From: JAICND01 sp040905905
Lineage (GTDB): Bacteria > Actinomycetota > Acidimicrobiia > Spongiisociales > ZC4RG35
Direction of reading: 5' to 3'
NCBI GenBank assembly: GCA_040905905.1
Contig: JBBDQN010000047.1
Span: 1-64,000, forward strand
Length of the DNA stretch: 64,000 nt
The position numbers and the translations under genes are program-made. The notes beneath the pieces are model-generated. The model was given only the letters and a program-made list of their open reading frames with translations, was not told the DNA's origin and did no database searches. The first letter of the stretch is position 1. Each line of letters starts with the position of its first letter. Shown here in pieces: positions 34,795 to 43,358 of this stretch.

Positions 34795-36267
34795 CTAGAA
34801 GATCTCAAAGTACTCGCGGTGCTCCCAATCGGTGACGTAATCGAGGAACCGATTGATTTCGGAGTTCTTGAGCGCCACGAAGTAGTCGACGAATCGGTCG
34901 CTTAGCTCTCTGCGGTAAAGCTCGCTTTGGTTGAGCGCCGCGATCGACTCCATCAGGCTGCGGGGCATCTTCGGTGCGTCTGCCTCATAGGGTGATTCGC
35001 TGAGTGGTCCCGGGTCGATCTTGTTCTTTACCCCGTCCATCCCGGCGATGATCTGCGACGCCATATAGAGGTAGGGGTTGGCGCAGGGTTCGCCTGCCCG
35101 ATTCTCGATGTGGGCGGTTTCGTCTCCTGGCCCTCCGATCACTCGGATAAGGGCCGCCCGGTTCTCGAGGGCCCAGGTCACCCGGTCCGGAGCGAACGAA
35201 TAGGGCTTGAAACGCTTATAGCCATTGATGGTGGGCGTGGTGAATGGCGACGCCTCGTGGGCGTGTTTCAACAGACCGCCAACGAAGAACTTACCCATCG
35301 CAGACAAAGGTTCACCGTTCTTAGCCCGATTGGTGAACGAGTTCGCTCCTTCTTTGATGCTGCGAAGAGACTGATGAAGATGCCAGCCGCTCGAAAAAAA
35401 GTTGGGCAGCCCGGGACGAGTCATAAACGTGGCGTGGTAGCCGTTCCGTCGACAGATTTGCTTGGCGGCTGTCCGGAACAGCAGCATATTGTCAGCAGAC
35501 TCCAGCCCCCGGACCGGGTCGAACGTGAATTCGCATTGGCCGGGTCCCCATTCGTCCTCCATTGTCCGCAGTGGTAGGCCGAGGGCGGTGAGGTTGTCCA
35601 ACAGCACCTGCAGGATCGGATCGATCTCGTCGTTGCGGTGCTCGGTCAGATACTGGAAACCGTGAGCGACCGCACTCACCTTTGGCGGATCGGGAGGCCA
35701 GCCCACCTGGTGCGGTTGGAGCATGGCATCCTCAAGCTTGGTGATATACCACTCGACCTCGAGCCCCGAGATGTATTCGTAATCCTGCGATTGCAGGTCG
35801 GCAAGGACTCGGCGTAGTAACCCCCGGGTGTCGAAAGGCACCAGTGAACCGTTAGAAAAGTACATGTCGGACAGCACCCAACCCGTCTTCGGGGTCCAGG
35901 GAAGCACTCTGAACGTGGTCGGATCCGGAACCAGGATCGAGTCGGGCCCACCCGCAAGCTCTTCCATGTCCAAACCGCCCCTCGAGCTGAACATTGGAGC
36001 GAACAGGTTGTTAGTCGTATCCATGTAGAGGGTGGCCGTCTGGAAGTCGATCCCATTGCGCATCGCATGGAAGAAGTCGTGTGTGGTCAACGTCTTTCCC
36101 CGCACGATTCCGTGTTGGTCTCCCCACGACACACGCACCGTTGTTAGCTCACGTTCCTCGATCTGGGCCTGGACCCGCTGGGCCGCCTCTTGTTGCTCGT
36201 CGGTCCACAGGCCGTTGCGCTCCACAAAGTCGACTTTGCCAACACTGATGTCCTCGAGCCGCGCCAT
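34795..36267 (-). CDS. Glutamine synthetase-like gamma-glutamylamine/amide synthetase
   Basis: The 490-residue protein has the beta-grasp and catalytic domains of glutamine synthetase: VRVSWGDQHGIVRGKTL, EVEWYITK (metal ligand), GPGQCEFTF, SSGWHLHQSL (normally GSGMHIHQSL), and ENRAALIRVIGG then HIENRAGEPCANPYLYMA. The adenylylation loop of classical GlnA is not evident. Such paralogues (PuuA, IpuC, FluG C-terminal domain) glutamylate amines rather than ammonia. The cluster contains a C26 hydrolase, an aldehyde dehydrogenase and a separate amidohydrolase, supporting an amine-catabolic role. It diverges from the RpiR regulator. Confidence 0.9.
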   Translation of the reverse strand: MARLEDISVGKVDFVERNGLWTDEQQEAAQRVQAQIEERELTTVRVSWGDQHGIVRGKTLTTHDFFHAMRNGIDFQTATLYMDTTNNLFAPMFSSRGGLDMEELAGGPDSILVPDPTTFRVLPWTPKTGWVLSDMYFSNGSLVPFDTRGLLRRVLADLQSQDYEYISGLEVEWYITKLEDAMLQPHQVGWPPDPPKVSAVAHGFQYLTEHRNDEIDPILQVLLDNLTALGLPLRTMEDEWGPGQCEFTFDPVRGLESADNMLLFRTAAKQICRRNGYHATFMTRPGLPNFFSSGWHLHQSLRSIKEGANSFTNRAKNGEPLSAMGKFFVGGLLKHAHEASPFTTPTINGYKRFKPYSFAPDRVTWALENRAALIRVIGGPGDETAHIENRAGEPCANPYLYMASQIIAGMDGVKNKIDPGPLSESPYEADAPKMPRSLMESIAALNQSELYRRELSDRFVDYFVALKNSEINRFLDYVTDWEHREYFEIF

Positions 36268-36369
36268 CGATCCGCCTCCGCTCTAGCAGCGCGGCGCACG
36301 GTAAAGACGCTGTGCGATCCTGTCAAGAACTTTTCCGATATGGGCCAGATGTTGGGTTTCTGTAAGAGT

Positions 36370-36382
36370 CGTTACGATAACG
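36370..36382. promoter_or_regulatory. Palindrome between divergent GS-like and RpiR genes
   Basis: CGTTA (36370-36374) and TAACG (36378-36382) form a perfect inverted repeat around CGA. It abuts the regulator's start and lies about 100 bases from the GS-like gene's start. It is a good operator candidate for autoregulation and control of the catabolic operon by the RpiR protein. Confidence 0.55.
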
Positions 36383-36385
36383 TTG

Positions 36386-37276
36386 ATGCCTGCCCAACGA
36401 CACGACATGACAGTCCGAGAGCGAGTCCTGCAAACCCTGCCCGCCCTGTCACCCGCCGAGCGCAAGGTGGCACAGGTGCTCCTGGCCGCCTACCCGATCG
36501 CCGGCTTGGAGAGCATTACCGAGCTGGCCGAGCGAGCCAGCGTCAGCGGTCCCACGGTCACACGGTTCAATACGAAGCTCGGCTTCGACGGTTACCGGGA
36601 GTTCCAACAAACCTTGCACCAAGAGATCCAGGCCCAAGTCAGCTCCCCGATCGTCCGCTACCCCAAAGAGCTTCCGGTGACAGACCACCTCGGGATACTC
36701 AAGACAACCCTCAACGGTCTTGTTGCTGACCTCACCGAAACCTTTGAACAACTCGACACATCCGAGTTCGAGCGGGTGATAGACCTACTGAGCGATCCTC
36801 GCAGGCACATTGCCTGTACCGGTGGTCGGATGAGCCGGGTGATCGCATCCTATCTGTATGCACGCCTCCACCAAGTTCTCAAAAACGCACGGTTGTTGGG
36901 ACATGGGCCCACTCCCTGGAACGAGGAACTCGCCGACCTCCGCAAACGCGACGTCATCGTCGTTTTCGACTATCGCCGGTACCAGGCCGACACCATCGCC
37001 CTGGCACGCCAAGCGCATAGTCGTGGGATCTACGTGGTGTTGGTTACCGACCGGTGGATGTCGCCCATCGCCGGCCATGCCCGCCACGTGTTATGGACAG
37101 CCGGCGAAAGCGGCTCACCGTTTGACTCGATGACCGCCAGCTTCGCACTTGTTGAAGCGCTCGTCGCCGCCCTCGTCTCCCGTCTGGGGGACCAGGCCCG
37201 CCTGCGTATGGAAGAGCTCGAAGACCTACGCAAGCAAGGGGTGCTCGGCGCCGACCCACAGCCGCTCGATTTCTGA
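36386..37276 (+). CDS. MurR/RpiR family transcriptional regulator
   Basis: The product has an N-terminal HTH_6 domain (LSPAERKVAQVLLAAYPIAGL; ASVSGPTVTRFNTKLGFDGYREFQ) and a C-terminal SIS domain (IACTGGRMSRVIASYLYARL; VIVVFDYRRYQADTIALARQAHSRG). SIS domains bind phosphosugars or similar ligands. Start ATG 36386 gives 296 residues; another ATG at 36407 is possible, and neither has a clear Shine-Dalgarno. Its position, divergent from the GS-like gene, makes it the likely regulator of this cluster. Confidence 0.9.
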   Translation: MPAQRHDMTVRERVLQTLPALSPAERKVAQVLLAAYPIAGLESITELAERASVSGPTVTRFNTKLGFDGYREFQQTLHQEIQAQVSSPIVRYPKELPVTDHLGILKTTLNGLVADLTETFEQLDTSEFERVIDLLSDPRRHIACTGGRMSRVIASYLYARLHQVLKNARLLGHGPTPWNEELADLRKRDVIVVFDYRRYQADTIALARQAHSRGIYVVLVTDRWMSPIAGHARHVLWTAGESGSPFDSMTASFALVEALVAALVSRLGDQARLRMEELEDLRKQGVLGADPQPLDF

Positions 37277-37465
37277 GATGAACGGCCTCTCGGCTGTCGA
37301 CTGTGAACTCGAAACAGTTCGGATCGCGACACTGTCTGGCCGAGTCGAAATGGCGCCGCCCTACCCGGACGACGGCGAGGTCAAGTTCCCCTCCGCTCAG
37401 TGTGTCTCTCCCCAAAACCGGAGCCTTTCACCACAGCAACCGCCTCGAAAGCTGGAACAGGTCCT

Positions 37466-38566
37466 TCAAGGCTCGTCCAGCCGATACAGCCGTCGGCCAT
37501 TACCCTCGAAGATCGCATCACCGGCAGCTTTGACCCACGTCGAGTCGGCGCCTAGCTGGCGAAATCGGACGCTGGCTTGTTGCCACGCTTCCCGGAGCAG
37601 GATCGCGCTCAACCAGAAAACCTCCGGGAGCCCGTACCCGTCGGTTCCGGCCACGATACGGTCGGGTGGCGCCAACCCGGCCACTCGCACAATGGCCTCC
37701 GCAAGGGCTGCCGGGGCGAAAACACCCATCAGAGAGAGGTCGACCAGAACATTCGGACGAGCGGCGGAGAGAAAGGCGGCTTCCTCCTGAAACGGAAAAC
37801 CTCCATGAAGCAACACGATCTGAGCAGCAGACCCCTCGGGGGTGCGAAGCAGCTCCTCGAGAAGGAGCGGGTTTGCCTCACCGAGGCGCAAATCCGAGTC
37901 GCCGAATCCTGTGTGGATCTGGACAGGCAGGCCTTGGTCAGCTGCAAACCGGAGAACGCGACGCAGCACGAAGTCACGCAGCGGCTTGGCCTGCCGATGA
38001 GCGGGGCCGTCAGCGGAAAGCGACATCCGGGCCGCCTGTTCCGAAACGTCAGGGACGATGGCCAGGCCGGTCCGGTAAGCCACAGCCGATTTGAGCGCGC
38101 GGTAGCCGTTCTCATATGCGTGGGAAAGAGCCCCATCCAAACCTTCCATTACGTCGCCAAAGGATGCCCTCTGCTCGAGCAGCGGATCGATGATGCTTTC
38201 CAAACGCAGCACCGGATGCACTCGGCAACCAGAAAGCGATGCGAAGTCGGCCACTCGGTCGGCCGACCCGGGCGGCCAGCTGGGATCCATAACAAGATCG
38301 GTGATCCCAGCGTCAGAAAAAAGACCGCCGACGTAGGAGCGATAGTCCCGAACAGCTTCAGCCCGCGCCAAATCAAGGTCATCAACCGCAACCTCGAGCC
38401 TTTCCGCCAATCTCGACCGCAGGACAGCCCTCCACAGGGGAGCCATCCTCTCTTGTCGCGGCTCTACCGCAGTGTCAGTCACCATCTCGGACAGGTCGAT
38501 GGCTGCCCGTCGCAGATCGAACAGTCCCGGCTCGAGGTCGAACGGATGGCAGTGATTGTCGATCAT
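37466..38566 (-). CDS. Amidohydrolase_2 family hydrolase (FluG N-terminal-like)
   Basis: The 366 residues begin MIDNHCHPFDLE with the H-x-H metal site. They continue with GYRALKSAVAYRTGL, VQIHTGFGDSDLRL and LLHGGFPFQEEAAFLSA, and carry the terminal aspartate in IVAGTDGYGLPEVFWL. This is the metal-dependent amidohydrolase fold that is fused to a GS-like domain in fungal FluG-type proteins. Here the two halves are separate genes in one cluster. A role in cleaving or shuttling gamma-glutamyl compounds is an inference. It diverges from the aldehyde dehydrogenase gene by 61 bases. Confidence 0.87.
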   Translation of the reverse strand: MIDNHCHPFDLEPGLFDLRRAAIDLSEMVTDTAVEPRQERMAPLWRAVLRSRLAERLEVAVDDLDLARAEAVRDYRSYVGGLFSDAGITDLVMDPSWPPGSADRVADFASLSGCRVHPVLRLESIIDPLLEQRASFGDVMEGLDGALSHAYENGYRALKSAVAYRTGLAIVPDVSEQAARMSLSADGPAHRQAKPLRDFVLRRVLRFAADQGLPVQIHTGFGDSDLRLGEANPLLLEELLRTPEGSAAQIVLLHGGFPFQEEAAFLSAARPNVLVDLSLMGVFAPAALAEAIVRVAGLAPPDRIVAGTDGYGLPEVFWLSAILLREAWQQASVRFRQLGADSTWVKAAGDAIFEGNGRRLYRLDEP

Positions 38567-38627
38567 CGAGACGTCCCAGGTCGGCGCCGAATGCTAGGAC
38601 AGAGTTGGCTCGGCCAAGGCCCGATCT

Positions 38628-40118
38628 ATGAACAAGCCCCGAAGCGCCATCAAACGGCGCCGAACGAAGGGCCGTAACCTGAACACCCCAACACTCCGCC
38701 TATTTATTGACGGAACCTGGACGCCGAGCTCCGACAGCGCCACCTTCGAAACCTTCGATCCTGCCACCGAGGAGGTTGTCGCTAACGTGGCCCGCGGTAC
38801 CAGAGAGGACGTCGACCGGGCAATCCACGCAGCCCGAAAAGCCGTTGACGGCGAATGGCGAGCCACTCTTCCCAAGCGACGAGTCGAGCTGCTCTACGAG
38901 TTGAGCCGAGCGCTAGAAGGCCGAGCCGAAGAGTTCGCTGAGCTCGAGACGAGGGACTCGGGCAAGCCCATTCAACGCTCTCGACGAGAAATCGCCAGCA
39001 CGGTCCGCTACTTCCGTTACTACGCCGGTGCCGCCGACAAGGTGCAGGGGAGCACCATTCCCCTCGGACCCGACTACCTCGACTTCACACTCAGAGAGCC
39101 GCTCGGCGTCACCGCCCACATCATTCCCTGGAATGCCCCGCTCAACATGATCGGCCGCAGCGTCGCTGCCGCCCTGGCCGTCGGCAACACTGCTGTCGTC
39201 AAGCCGGCAACGGAGACGCCCCTCACCGCTCTTCTTCTCGGCGAGCTATTCGAGCAAGTCGGCATCCCGGCGGGCGTTTACAACGTTGTCACAGGACCCG
39301 GATCAGACGTAGGCGCCTACCTCACCCACCACCCCGAGATAGATGGCATCACCTTCACCGGATCCATCGAAACCGGCCGCCAGGTGATGCACGCAGCCGC
39401 CGAGCACATCACACCATTAGTGTTGGAACTCGGTGGCAAATCCCCGAGTCTGATCTTCGCCGACGCAGACATCGCCTCCGCCACCGCCCAAACCGTCAAG
39501 GGCATCTACAGCAACAGCGGACAGTTCTGCAACGCCTGCTCACGACTCATCGTTCATAGCAGCATCAAGGACCAGGTCATCCATCATCTTGTCGAGCAGG
39601 TCTCCCGTCTGCGCATTGGACCCGGTATCGAAGGCACAGACATGGGACCTCTGATCTCCCAAACCCAATACGACCGGGTCCTTAACTTCATCCGCATCGG
39701 CCAGGAAGACGGAGCAGAACTGATAGCTGGGGGTGGTCGGCCCGTCGGACTCGACCGCGGCTACTTCATTGCACCCACGATCTTGGACCGGGTGGGCCCT
39801 GACACCCAGATCGCCCAAGAAGAGATCTTTGGCCCGGTCTTAGCCATCCTCACCTTCGACGACGAGGACGAAGCGATCACGCTGGCCAACAATACGCCTT
39901 ACGGATTAGCCGCCGGTATTTTCACCAAAGACCTCAACCGCGCTCTGCGGCTAGCGACGAACATTCGAGCCGGTCAGATCTACGTCAACGAATACTTCGC
40001 AGGCGGTGAAGAAACCCCGTTCGGTGGGTACAAGCAAAGTGGATTCGGCAGAGAGAAAGGTCTCGAGGCGTTGCTCCATTACACGCAAACCAAGAATGTG
40101 GCCATCCGGATCTACTAG
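38628..40118 (+). CDS. NAD(P)-dependent aldehyde dehydrogenase
   Basis: This is a 496-residue ALDH with IIPWNAPLNM and VVKPATETPLTALLLGEL (cofactor site), GSIETGRQV, the catalytic Glu in LELGGKSPSLIF, and the nucleophilic Cys in SNSGQFCNACSRLIV. The C-terminal EETPFGGYKQSGFGREKG is also typical. It probably oxidises an aminoaldehyde or gamma-glutamyl-aminoaldehyde, as PuuC does, given its neighbours. The first 20 residues are unusually basic (NKPRSAIKRRRTKGRN), so the true start may lie later, but no better start codon is seen. Confidence 0.93.
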   Translation: MNKPRSAIKRRRTKGRNLNTPTLRLFIDGTWTPSSDSATFETFDPATEEVVANVARGTREDVDRAIHAARKAVDGEWRATLPKRRVELLYELSRALEGRAEEFAELETRDSGKPIQRSRREIASTVRYFRYYAGAADKVQGSTIPLGPDYLDFTLREPLGVTAHIIPWNAPLNMIGRSVAAALAVGNTAVVKPATETPLTALLLGELFEQVGIPAGVYNVVTGPGSDVGAYLTHHPEIDGITFTGSIETGRQVMHAAAEHITPLVLELGGKSPSLIFADADIASATAQTVKGIYSNSGQFCNACSRLIVHSSIKDQVIHHLVEQVSRLRIGPGIEGTDMGPLISQTQYDRVLNFIRIGQEDGAELIAGGGRPVGLDRGYFIAPTILDRVGPDTQIAQEEIFGPVLAILTFDDEDEAITLANNTPYGLAAGIFTKDLNRALRLATNIRAGQIYVNEYFAGGEETPFGGYKQSGFGREKGLEALLHYTQTKNVAIRIY

Positions 40119-40691
40119 AGAATCGAACAGAACGCTCTCTACCAGGTATCGCCCTCATCGTCGAGGGAAGCTAGCGGCCGTCGGGTAACCAGGTGGTCCG
40201 GTCGAAGTGGCGGGGGTGACTGGCGATGAGGCAGTCGGGAGGATTCAAGGAACGCGCTCGGGACGCTACCTGATGCGTAGATCCGCCACGCCCGCCAAGA
40301 GTAATGACCATTTGCCAGCTTCCGTCGGTCACCCTGGAGGCTCTCCCACCATCATCAAACCCTGGAAGGTCACCTCGGAGACAAAGAACCGGGCTCATCG
40401 CAATGTCCCTATTGAGCCGACAAGCCCGGGCGGTTCGATTCGTCACCCTGATGGCGTTTGCTCAACTCCTATATGGTTCGGCTTAAGGCAGACAACCGCT
40501 ATGACATCGGGGGCTGTATTCGTTTACGGCCTCTCGGCCGGGATGGTCTTTGCTTGGGCATTGACCGCTCAGTCACCGGACACCGAGGGCGTAGCGGCTG
40601 GTTCGCCCTCAGTGGCTCTCTCACGCTGGCGTTGGCCCTTTTGCTTCATTGGAAGTCGGTGGTGCGGGCGAGAGACCGTAGATGGCGCAAA
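40119..40691. other. Decayed sequence before the IS1595 remnant
   Basis: No intact gene was found. Fragments in different frames (RFVTLMAFAQLLYGS, then GAVFVYGLSAGMVFAWALTA, then GSLTLALALLLHWKSVV) could be one small membrane protein broken by two frameshifts between about 40430 and 40690. This is a tentative reading. Confidence 0.4.
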
Positions 40692-40949
40692 ACCCACTAT
40701 TTGGCGCAAGTTCACCTGTCAGGCCATTTCGTTAAGGCGACGAACACTGTCGAGGGATTCTTCGGCCAATTGAAGTCAAGCCTCGACGGCACCTACCACC
40801 ACGTTTCCCGGCAGCACTTGCAGCGGTACTTGAACGAATTTGACTATCGGTATTCGACTCGCAGGCTGACTGACGCGGAGCGGACAGAGCGGGCTGTTCG
40901 TCAGAGCGCCGGACGACGCCTTGCGTACAAATCGCCTACGGTCTCCTGA
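40692..40949 (+). pseudogene. IS1595-family (ISXO2-like) transposase C-terminal remnant
   Basis: Eighty-five codons encode the conserved end of ISXO2-type DDE transposases: NTVEGFFGQLKSSLDGTYHH, then VSRQHLQRYLNEFDYRYSTR, holding the last catalytic acidic residue (VEGFF). The zinc ribbon and first two catalytic Asp are missing. It converges on the Panacea-domain gene and overlaps it by 14 bases. Confidence 0.85.
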
Positions 40950-41478
40950 AAAGTTCGTGCAAGGCCGCTCCGTCACCTTCAGCCGCTTTCGCGACAAGGG
41001 TTTCGTCGAGGTCAACAAGCGATTCTTGGCGATTCTGTCCGAATGGGCTGCGCCTGACCGACCTAGCCATCTTCGGCAAACCGATCGGACGGCGACCCCG
41101 AAATAGACCTTGCCTCCGACCCCAAGCCTCTTGCCAAGCCTCGTCTTCGTGGGTCAAAGCCGCGAGATCCTTGCCGCTGAGTTTCCCGTAGCGGTTCAGT
41201 ACTCCGCTCAGAGTTGCGCACTCATCACCGGTCAAAGCCTTGCGATTGCCCGAGACTGGTTCAGCGAAGGGCTCCTTTCCGAACGCCTTGTAGTCCTGGT
41301 ACACAACCTCGACGACAGGACCCCAACGCCATGCTTCGACCGGTTCCTGAAATAGCGGCTCGTCCCGCCATGCCTGGCTCCAGGCCTGCGCGTAATAGAG
41401 CAGCTTTTGCAGCTTCCATTGATCGACTGGCCCGACGGCAATGATAATGGCGGCCGCGGTGTCGCGAACGGTCGCCAT
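40936..41478 (-). CDS. Panacea-domain (DUF4065) antitoxin-like protein
   Basis: The 180 residues begin MATVRDTAAAIIIAVGPVDQWKLQKLLYYAQAW and continue EAWRWGPVVEVVYQDYKAFG and LAALTHEDEAWQEAW, which match the Panacea domain found in SocA-like and PanA antitoxins. Panacea antitoxins neutralise many unrelated toxins encoded beside them. Here two unrecognised genes lie directly upstream on the same strand. The C-terminal 50 residues (arginine-rich, then an acidic helix) are an extension. It is the last gene of the operon. Confidence 0.85.
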   Translation of the reverse strand: MATVRDTAAAIIIAVGPVDQWKLQKLLYYAQAWSQAWRDEPLFQEPVEAWRWGPVVEVVYQDYKAFGKEPFAEPVSGNRKALTGDECATLSGVLNRYGKLSGKDLAALTHEDEAWQEAWGRRQGLFRGRRPIGLPKMARSVRRSPFGQNRQESLVDLDETLVAKAAEGDGAALHELFRRP

Positions 41479-41538
41479 AGGTGCCTCCTTCCTCTGTAAG
41501 GGGAAAGTCTAGACCGCGTACTGCACCTAGATCGGAAC

Positions 41539-41685
41539 CTATTTGGGGCGCTTCGTGGGGGGGGTCTTGCGTTTTTGCTTGGGGCCGTCGGCGGGTTTTA
41601 CCTTCAGGAGATCGCTAACGGCTTCCTTGAAGCCAAGCGGAATATGGACTTTCTCCTGAGGTCTACCTGGCTTCTTTTGTGCCAT
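41539..41685 (-). CDS. 48-residue lysine/proline-rich protein
   Basis: An ATG at 41685, seven bases after GGAGG, opens a 48-codon gene: MAQKKPGRPQEKVHIPLGF, then a helix EAVSDLLKVKPADG and a basic tail. It overlaps the upstream gene by 23 bases. Short basic proteins starting with a K-x-G-R-P motif are often found beside accessory genes, usually without known function. It could be the toxin or a modifier of the Panacea system. Confidence 0.65.
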   Translation of the reverse strand: MAQKKPGRPQEKVHIPLGFKEAVSDLLKVKPADGPKQKRKTPPTKRPK

Positions 41686-42481
41686 CCGTATCCTCCGTGG
41701 ACATTGTTGACGGAACGCCGGTTGCCGCTCCGGACTCGAGGCGGGTTCGCCAGACGGTTGCAAGGATGACCTTGGCAAGCTCCAGCCACTGAGTCTGAGC
41801 GGCTTGATCGAACGCGGTGTCGGGGTCCGGAAGTTGCAAGAAGAGCCCTTGTATAAGGGGGTTTGGAAAGCTGACTTCTTGTGTCGGCGGCATTCGACGT
41901 TCCTCTTTGGCGGCACCGATCAGCGGTAGTTCTAGCTTAGATTCGACAGGCTCGGCCGCTGCGCCAGTACTACCTAGCGGCGGTTGAACGAGGCGGTCTG
42001 GCCCGTGAGCGAAGAATCCCGCGTGCCTTGCGGAGCGTTGGAAGGCTTGTCGGGCTCGATCCGTCTGATTCGCTGTTACGCCTTCCCTTTCCATGACTCG
42101 CTCCAAACCGTCATCAGTCGGCAGGGTGGAACCACGGAATCGCTCATAGACCGCTCGGTACAGCGGCACATTCAGAAAAGCCGCGACCCGTGCCTTCTTC
42201 TGACGGCTCTGGTCAACGATGGCCCGGCCGAGCGGGGTCAGCGAAATTCTGCCACCGCCCGTCTTTACTAAGCCGAATTGGGCCAGTGCGGAAGCCCGAC
42301 TTCTAAATGCGCCGCTTGTTAGTTTTGAGTCCAAAGCAGCGGCGAGTTGGTCCGTAGCGCATTCGCCACCGTACTCGCGGTGGATGATCTGGACCGTTCT
42401 CTCGGCATCGTCGAGACCAAAGTACGGAAATCTCGTCAGCTCTTTGGAATCGCCCACTCCGACAACATTGGTAACGGTCAT
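41663..42481 (-). CDS. Unknown protein in Panacea operon, winged-helix-like N-terminus
   Basis: The 272-residue protein has a first half with helical repeats (GLDDAERTVQIIHREYGG; SRASALAQFGLVKTGGGRISLTPLGRAIVDQSRQ) that reads like a winged helix ending in a beta-wing. A second similar segment follows (VPLYRAVYERFRGSTLPTDDG; RARQAFQRSARHAGFF), and the tail is low-complexity and acidic. A double winged-helix DNA-binding protein is plausible. No family name is assigned. It opens the operon with the 48-residue and Panacea genes, and a palindrome precedes its start. Confidence 0.75.
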   Translation of the reverse strand: MTVTNVVGVGDSKELTRFPYFGLDDAERTVQIIHREYGGECATDQLAAALDSKLTSGAFRSRASALAQFGLVKTGGGRISLTPLGRAIVDQSRQKKARVAAFLNVPLYRAVYERFRGSTLPTDDGLERVMEREGVTANQTDRARQAFQRSARHAGFFAHGPDRLVQPPLGSTGAAAEPVESKLELPLIGAAKEERRMPPTQEVSFPNPLIQGLFLQLPDPDTAFDQAAQTQWLELAKVILATVWRTRLESGAATGVPSTMSTEDTDGTKEAR

Positions 42482-42507
42482 GTCTAGCCCTATCTGGTAG
42501 CGGATGC

Positions 42508-42534
42508 AGACAGTCTACCGCAACGTAGACAGTC
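42508..42534. promoter_or_regulatory. Operator candidate upstream of the Panacea operon
   Basis: GTCTAC (42513-42518) and GTAGAC (42525-42530) form an inverted repeat with a six-base spacer. AGACAGTC also occurs twice as a direct repeat 19 bases apart. The site lies about 30 bases upstream of the first gene's start, where an autoregulator would bind. Confidence 0.5.
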
Positions 42535-42613
42535 CTGCTAGCGCCGGGTCGGGCATGCCGCAAGAGGGGATGACAAGCGGAACAACAGATCGGGCGGACA
42601 GGCCTATACTGCT

Positions 42614-42640
42614 AACGGCCCCACTTGGGGTGGGGCCGTT
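42614..42640. terminator. GC-rich hairpin
   Basis: AACGGCCCCA (42614-42623) pairs perfectly with TGGGGCCGTT (42631-42640) around a seven-base loop. It lies between the Panacea promoter and the unusual tRNA and may insulate the two. Confidence 0.55.
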
Positions 42641-42748
42641 GCAGATCCGTTTAACCAGAAAGGCCCGGTCATGGACCCTCCTTAGAACGAGCCCAGGAAG
42701 GCTTTAGCGAAGGCCGAAGAGGCCTTGCCCTTCTTGGGCGACAACCTC

Positions 42749-42835
42749 GCTCCCGTCGCCGAATTCTTGGTATAGGCAGTCGACTTGGGATCGACGGCGC
42801 TACGGCGCATCCGGGTTCGAACCCCGGCGGGAGCA
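42749..42835 (+). tRNA. Long-variable-arm tRNA with anticodon UGG (Pro codons)
   Basis: An 87-base sequence folds as a tRNA. The acceptor is GCTCCCG/CGGGAGC (7 perfect pairs, discriminator A). The D arm is GCC...GGC with GAATTCTTGGTATA. The anticodon stem is GTCGA/TCGAC with loop CTTGGGA, so the anticodon is TGG with G37. The variable arm is 15 bases with a 4-bp GCGC stem. The T arm is CCGGG-TTCGAAC-CCCGG. No CCA is encoded. Normal tRNA-Pro is a short-variable-arm (class I) molecule; here the body resembles class II tRNA-Leu. It may be mobile-element encoded or misacylated. Confidence 0.75.
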
Positions 42836-42873
42836 CTTAGTTGTCCGGTAAGCAGCTTAATCGAGGCCAGTAA

Positions 42874-43110
42874 GTGTTTGAGAATCTTCATCCCGATTGT
42901 GAATGCCTAGCGATTCGAAATCCTCGCTATGTAGGGGAGGATGATCGGGTTTACGGAGTCGATCTAGTTCAACTGGACTGGGACGACCAGGAACTCGAAT
43001 CCAACTACGTCGACCTAACCGACAGCGGCTACTACCAGTCGCTGGCAGTCCTCCAAAGCATCATCACTCAGGTCAACAGTGGGCGATCCAGGTATCGAGA
43101 GCAAACCTGA
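42874..43110 (+). CDS. Small acidic protein of unknown function
   Basis: This 78-codon frame starts with GTG and encodes a strongly acidic protein (GEDDRVYGVDLVQLDWDD; NYVDLTDSGYYQSLAVLQSII) that could fold as a small alpha-beta domain. No good ribosome-binding site precedes the start. It lies just after the unusual tRNA. No family was recognised and reality is moderate. Confidence 0.45.
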   Translation: MFENLHPDCECLAIRNPRYVGEDDRVYGVDLVQLDWDDQELESNYVDLTDSGYYQSLAVLQSIITQVNSGRSRYREQT

Positions 43111-43228
43111 TAGTTCCGGTTCGTTGGGTGCGCCAAGTAGATAATTCCCCCAAAAACCCCAGGTCTAACCTTGCCAACCGTTACCAATCACCCGCGACCT
43201 AACCGTTACCCATGTCGCGCGACATCAC

Positions 43229-43245
43229 ACCCGTATTTAACGGGT
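43229..43245. repeat. Palindrome in the his upstream region
   Basis: ACCCGT (43229-43234) pairs with ACGGGT (43240-43245) around ATTTA. A GTCGCGCGAC palindrome lies just before it. It could terminate the small upstream gene or bind a regulator. The rest of 43111-43358 shows no gene and should hold the his promoter. Confidence 0.4.
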
Positions 43246-43358
43246 CAACCGTCACAAGAACGGAAAGCTGCTCCCGCAGCAGATGGTTCTTTCGCAATGG
43301 TCGCCGTCTAGTCACTGTTGCGGCCGACGTACCTGCATGGTTAGGCTCTGGGATTCAC

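Noticed and set aside
42682..42891. Minus-strand 69-codon frame ending KKGKASSAFAKAFLGSF
   Set aside because: It lies across the tRNA, has no ribosome-binding site, and its composition is explained by the tRNA complement.
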